DNA of 64,000 nt, taken from assembly GCF_010365285.1 (NCBI RefSeq), contig NZ_CP048286.1, positions 124,001 to 188,000 of the forward strand. Reading direction: 5' to 3'. This document shows, in pieces, positions 61,253 to 64,000 of this stretch. Origin of the DNA: Paenibacillus rhizovicinus. GTDB lineage: Bacteria; Bacillota; Bacilli; Paenibacillales; Paenibacillaceae. How positions within the stretch are numbered: the stretch's first letter is position 1; every line of letters starts with the position of its first letter. The notes beneath the pieces are model-generated. The model did no database searches. It was not told the DNA's origin and was given only the letters and a program-made list of their open reading frames with translations. The translations under genes were made by a program, and so were the position numbers.

Positions 61253-62110
61253 CTATACTTCCGACCACAGCCGTTGCAAATTGTCCATGCTGATCTTGGA
61301 GCCAAGCAGGCAGTCTTCCATGCCTTCGAATTCAACCGAGAGATACCCGTCATAGCCGGATTGCTTAATGATGCGCAGTACCTCCCGCATATTAATGTCG
61401 CCTTGACCGATAATGGCGCCGCGCAAATAATCTCCGCCCGCTGTCTTGAAATAGCCTTCGCCAGGGTTCTGATCCGATGGCCGGAGGTAGAAGTCTTTAA
61501 TATGGACCATCGATGCGAACGCGATATTTTTCTTCACGGCGGATACCGAACTCTCGTCTGCGCACATGAAATTGCCGACATCCATTGTCGTTTTGAAATT
61601 CGGACGGTTTACGGCATGAATCAGAGCCTGCACGCGATCGCTGGCCTGAACGAAATAGCCGTGATTTTCTACGCTGGTCGTAATCCCATACTTCGATGCG
61701 TAGTCCGCGATTTGCATGCAGGCCGAAGCCATTCGCTCCAGCGATTCGTTGAAATGTTTAATCGAATTGTCGGAGGACCAGGCCACGTCATGCCGCATGA
61801 GCTTAAGGCCGAGGCTGTCGGCGATATCTACTTGGCGCTTGACGCGCTCGATTTCCTGTTCGAACGCTCCGTCTCCTGCTTTCAGGAAATCGGCGCCAAT
61901 CGCGTAATTAGACAATTCGATGCCCGCATCGGAAGCTTTGTGCCGGATAGCGTCAATAAGTTCGGGATTGCCCGTAAGATCGAAGCCGATCGGCACGACT
62001 TCCATGTGCTGTCCGCCATGATCGGCAATCCATTGTATGGCATCCAGAACCGTCATTTCATTCGATGCGATAGCACGGTGTAAACTATATGAACTTAATC
62101 CTATTTTCAT
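61253..62110 (-). CDS. Sugar phosphate isomerase/epimerase (xylose isomerase-like TIM barrel)
   Basis: The 285-residue protein has the AP-endonuclease-2 fold: KIGLSSYSLHRAIASNEMTV at the start, VENHGYF, TTMDVGNFMC with a conserved Asp, VHIKDFYLR and LSVEFEGMED with the final Glu. These acidic and His residues form the divalent-metal site. Relatives include IolE, IolI, Hyi and ketose 3-epimerases. It is encoded between the PhyH gene (72 nt upstream) and the MFS gene. Inositol or ketose catabolism is suggested but not proved. Start at 62110 follows GAAGGGAGC. Confidence 0.9.
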   Translation of the reverse strand: MKIGLSSYSLHRAIASNEMTVLDAIQWIADHGGQHMEVVPIGFDLTGNPELIDAIRHKASDAGIELSNYAIGADFLKAGDGAFEQEIERVKRQVDIADSLGLKLMRHDVAWSSDNSIKHFNESLERMASACMQIADYASKYGITTSVENHGYFVQASDRVQALIHAVNRPNFKTTMDVGNFMCADESSVSAVKKNIAFASMVHIKDFYLRPSDQNPGEGYFKTAGGDYLRGAIIGQGDINMREVLRIIKQSGYDGYLSVEFEGMEDCLLGSKISMDNLQRLWSEV

Positions 62111-62182
62111 CTTGCATCAGTGCTCCCTTCGGTATCTCTTATTTGTGCAGACGACATATCATTATTTGAGCTATCCGTTCCT

Positions 62183-63025
62183 CTACTCGTGCGTCGGTTC
62201 GATAACGGGGTAGCCGATTTTTTGCCAGCGGAACAGATGCTTGGCGCGTTCGGACAAGTTGTCGTACGTTTCCTGCGGAATTTGAACCGTATTATCCCGG
62301 TGGGAGGCGCTGTAAATCAAGGCCAGATTAGGACGGATTTCGTCGCTGCGGTTCGGCGTTCCGCGATGCCACATGCGCACGTCGCGGATCAGGATCGAGC
62401 CTGCCGGCATATGCACCTTGATCGAATGCATATGCGGCGCCAATTCTTCCGGATTCGGACCGTTCGGGCCGTAATAATAGTCCGGCAGCAGATGCGTTCC
62501 GCCCGGCCAGATCTCCATCGGACCGTTCCCGTCATGGACGTCCACAAGCGGGATATTAAAGACTAAATCCGTGATCGGCAGCGATACCTTGCACAAATCG
62601 CCGAATCTGGTGCCGTAATCCGGGTGAACCGGCTGCGCCTTCTTGCCGCCAGGGAGAGACGTGTTGGACGAGAATAGCGTAACGGCGTAATCCATTCCGA
62701 GAATGCGGTCGATAATCGCCAGCGCGAACGGATGCTCGATCACGAGCGGATCGTTGAAAGGCGGCGCAAAAGGAAGGAAAATTCCCAAGTGGTTGGTGCC
62801 TTCGTTAAACCCTTTCTTGTTCAGATAGATTTCTTCCCCGTGCTTATCGATAAACCAGTCCATGCTAGCTTTGAATGCTTCCCAAAGCTCGGCCACCTTC
62901 TCTTGCGGCAGAACGCCTTCAAGAATCACATATCCATTCACTTTGATGAGGTTCGCCGCAAGCTCGACGGTCTCGTCGTGCAGCTGCAGCGATTCCAATT
63001 CTTCTTTGCTGATTTTCAAGCTCAT
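62183..63025 (-). CDS. Phytanoyl-CoA dioxygenase (PhyH) family protein
   Basis: The 280-residue 2-oxoglutarate/Fe(II) dioxygenase has the complete facial triad: H134 and D136 in QPVHPDYG and the distal H220 in RDVRMWHRGTPNRS. The 2-oxoglutarate arginine is R231 in EIRPNL. EIWPGGTHLLP is the usual DSBH strand. The start ATG at 63025 directly follows the stop of the AGE gene (TGAATG) with GAGGTGA upstream, so the two are translationally linked. It probably hydroxylates a sugar, cyclitol or related metabolite. Unlike the copy at 19215 its iron ligands are intact. Confidence 0.92.
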   Translation of the reverse strand: MSLKISKEELESLQLHDETVELAANLIKVNGYVILEGVLPQEKVAELWEAFKASMDWFIDKHGEEIYLNKKGFNEGTNHLGIFLPFAPPFNDPLVIEHPFALAIIDRILGMDYAVTLFSSNTSLPGGKKAQPVHPDYGTRFGDLCKVSLPITDLVFNIPLVDVHDGNGPMEIWPGGTHLLPDYYYGPNGPNPEELAPHMHSIKVHMPAGSILIRDVRMWHRGTPNRSDEIRPNLALIYSASHRDNTVQIPQETYDNLSERAKHLFRWQKIGYPVIEPTHE

Positions 63026-64000
63026 TCACCTCGCGTCATCATTTTCGTTCACGTTTTCGGCACGCTCCGCTAAACGCTCAATCATTTCAAAGCATGCGCG
63101 GCCGTTGTGATACGGGCATTTCCATGCACTAACCTTTGGACCTGGGGAAGGAGCGTGGTCCTCTCCGATACTTTGATGCCATTCACCGCCGTCTCGGTCA
63201 ACGAGATACGTGTCGATAAATGTCCAAGAACGGTAAGCGGCTGCAAGGTAGCGACTCTGCCCGCTGTGTTGATAACCATTGAAGAAACCGACCATAGCTT
63301 CGGCCTGCGGCCACCAATCCTTGAGCCGGTCGCTCAGGATCGTTCCGTCAGACTCATTCCACAAGCCTCCGTCCGCGTCCATACCTTGTTCCAGCACGGC
63401 TTCCGCCATTTTCAGCACGGTATCCATGCTCTGCGATCGCAATGCTTCGTCGCCAAGAACGGTTACCGCTTCAGCAAGCAGCCAGCTTCCCTCGATGTCG
63501 TGCCCATAGGAGATATGAGAGGACAGCGAGTTCCAGCAGCGGTCGAAATACAAATGAAAATGGTTCGTCTGCGAATTGACGATTCGCTCGGAGGTGAGCG
63601 TGACGAGTTCCTCTAGCTTTGCCTTGAGCTCGCTGTCCGGCCATACCCGGTACAGGCCCGTATACGCTTCGAGCATATGCAGATGAGTATTCATGGTCTT
63701 ATCGGCTCTGATGCTGCTATCGCTCAAACTATAATCGTCAAGCAGCTTCCAATCCTCGGCGAAGGCTTCCAGATACCCGCCGTGATCGGGATCAAACGCG
63801 TGCTTTTCTACCAAACGGAACAAGGCGATGGCTTGTTCGAGCGCTCGTTCATTGCCAGTAGCGCGATACAATTCGGACAACGCGTAGATGACGAACGCCT
63901 GACCGTAGACTTGTTTCTTCGCATCCGCAAGCTCCCCGTTATACGTAACCATCCAACCGTATCCACCGCATTCGCGATCCAAGAAACGCTCGACAAGATA
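63026..64000 (-). CDS. AGE family epimerase, cellobiose 2-epimerase-like (5' end outside window)
   Basis: The open frame runs into the right edge, giving at least 324 residues of an N-acylglucosamine 2-epimerase fold. Landmarks of cellobiose 2-epimerases are GWMVTYNGE, KQVYGQAFVIYALSEL, DKTMNTHLHMLEAYT, ISYGHDIEGSWLL, WWPQAEAMVGF and KCPYHNGRACFEM, which carry the catalytic histidines. The enzyme would epimerise the reducing glucose of cellobiose or mannobiose. It is the first gene visible in the operon. No start can be given. Confidence 0.9.
   Translation of the reverse strand, partial: YLVERFLDRECGGYGWMVTYNGELADAKKQVYGQAFVIYALSELYRATGNERALEQAIALFRLVEKHAFDPDHGGYLEAFAEDWKLLDDYSLSDSSIRADKTMNTHLHMLEAYTGLYRVWPDSELKAKLEELVTLTSERIVNSQTNHFHLYFDRCWNSLSSHISYGHDIEGSWLLAEAVTVLGDEALRSQSMDTVLKMAEAVLEQGMDADGGLWNESDGTILSDRLKDWWPQAEAMVGFFNGYQHSGQSRYLAAAYRSWTFIDTYLVDRDGGEWHQSIGEDHAPSPGPKVSAWKCPYHNGRACFEMIERLAERAENVNENDDAR

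Overview
The window looks like chromosomal DNA of a spore-forming firmicute of the Paenibacillus/Cohnella type. The evidence is three S-layer-homology (SLH) surface proteins, a T-box leader in front of an alanyl-tRNA synthetase, a class III fructose-bisphosphatase, strong GGAGG-type ribosome binding sites, and frequent TTG and GTG starts. Genus is inferred, not proven. No rRNA, tRNA, CRISPR array or insertion sequence was recognised.

Positions 1-15032 form a catabolic locus for an unidentified nitrogen compound. A PucR-type activator (11762-13333, +) sits among three leftward units. Unit one (7152 to beyond position 1) encodes an NMT1/SsuA-like ABC importer followed by an isochorismatase-fold hydrolase, a cupin, an amidase, a creatininase-family hydrolase and a fumarylacetoacetase-family enzyme. 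Unit two (11501-7646) encodes a CocE-type acyl hydrolase, a cytosine-deaminase-like amidohydrolase and a WrbA-like flavoprotein. Unit three is a gamma-glutamyltranspeptidase-like protein. The three promoters share AATCTAACAYATA-like or TAACATA sequences. The substrate is the main open question.

Positions 15359-24781 hold a MerR/oxidoreductase pair, a short AlaRS with T-box, a ParB-like protein, a PhyH dioxygenase, a stretch of gene debris (20150-20700), an AT-rich island with two exported or membrane proteins, and an SDR/TetR/DUF4267 operon with a clear sigma-A promoter and TetR-type palindromes. Positions 24991-34995 hold a LamG plus papain-like fusion, an FN3 remnant, a YjgB-like secreted protein, an SLH protein, an esterase, an intracellular subtilase, an ABC exporter and a frameshifted branched-chain aminotransferase. 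Positions 35060-45044 hold an SLH protein with a 750-bp internal duplication, a GH15 glucoamylase, a small P-loop kinase, a decayed metallo-beta-lactamase-fold gene and a TetR/MFS efflux pair.

Positions 45163-59882 carry central metabolism (pgi, fbp, a HAD phosphatase with its DeoR regulator, and a PRPP synthetase paralogue) together with a NUDIX hydrolase, an esterase, small unknown proteins and a 1738-residue SLH-anchored glycosidase. The right edge (60000-64000) is a leftward operon: cellobiose-2-epimerase-like AGE enzyme (cut by the edge), PhyH dioxygenase, TIM-barrel sugar isomerase/epimerase and MFS transporter. This suggests uptake and modification of a sugar or cyclitol.
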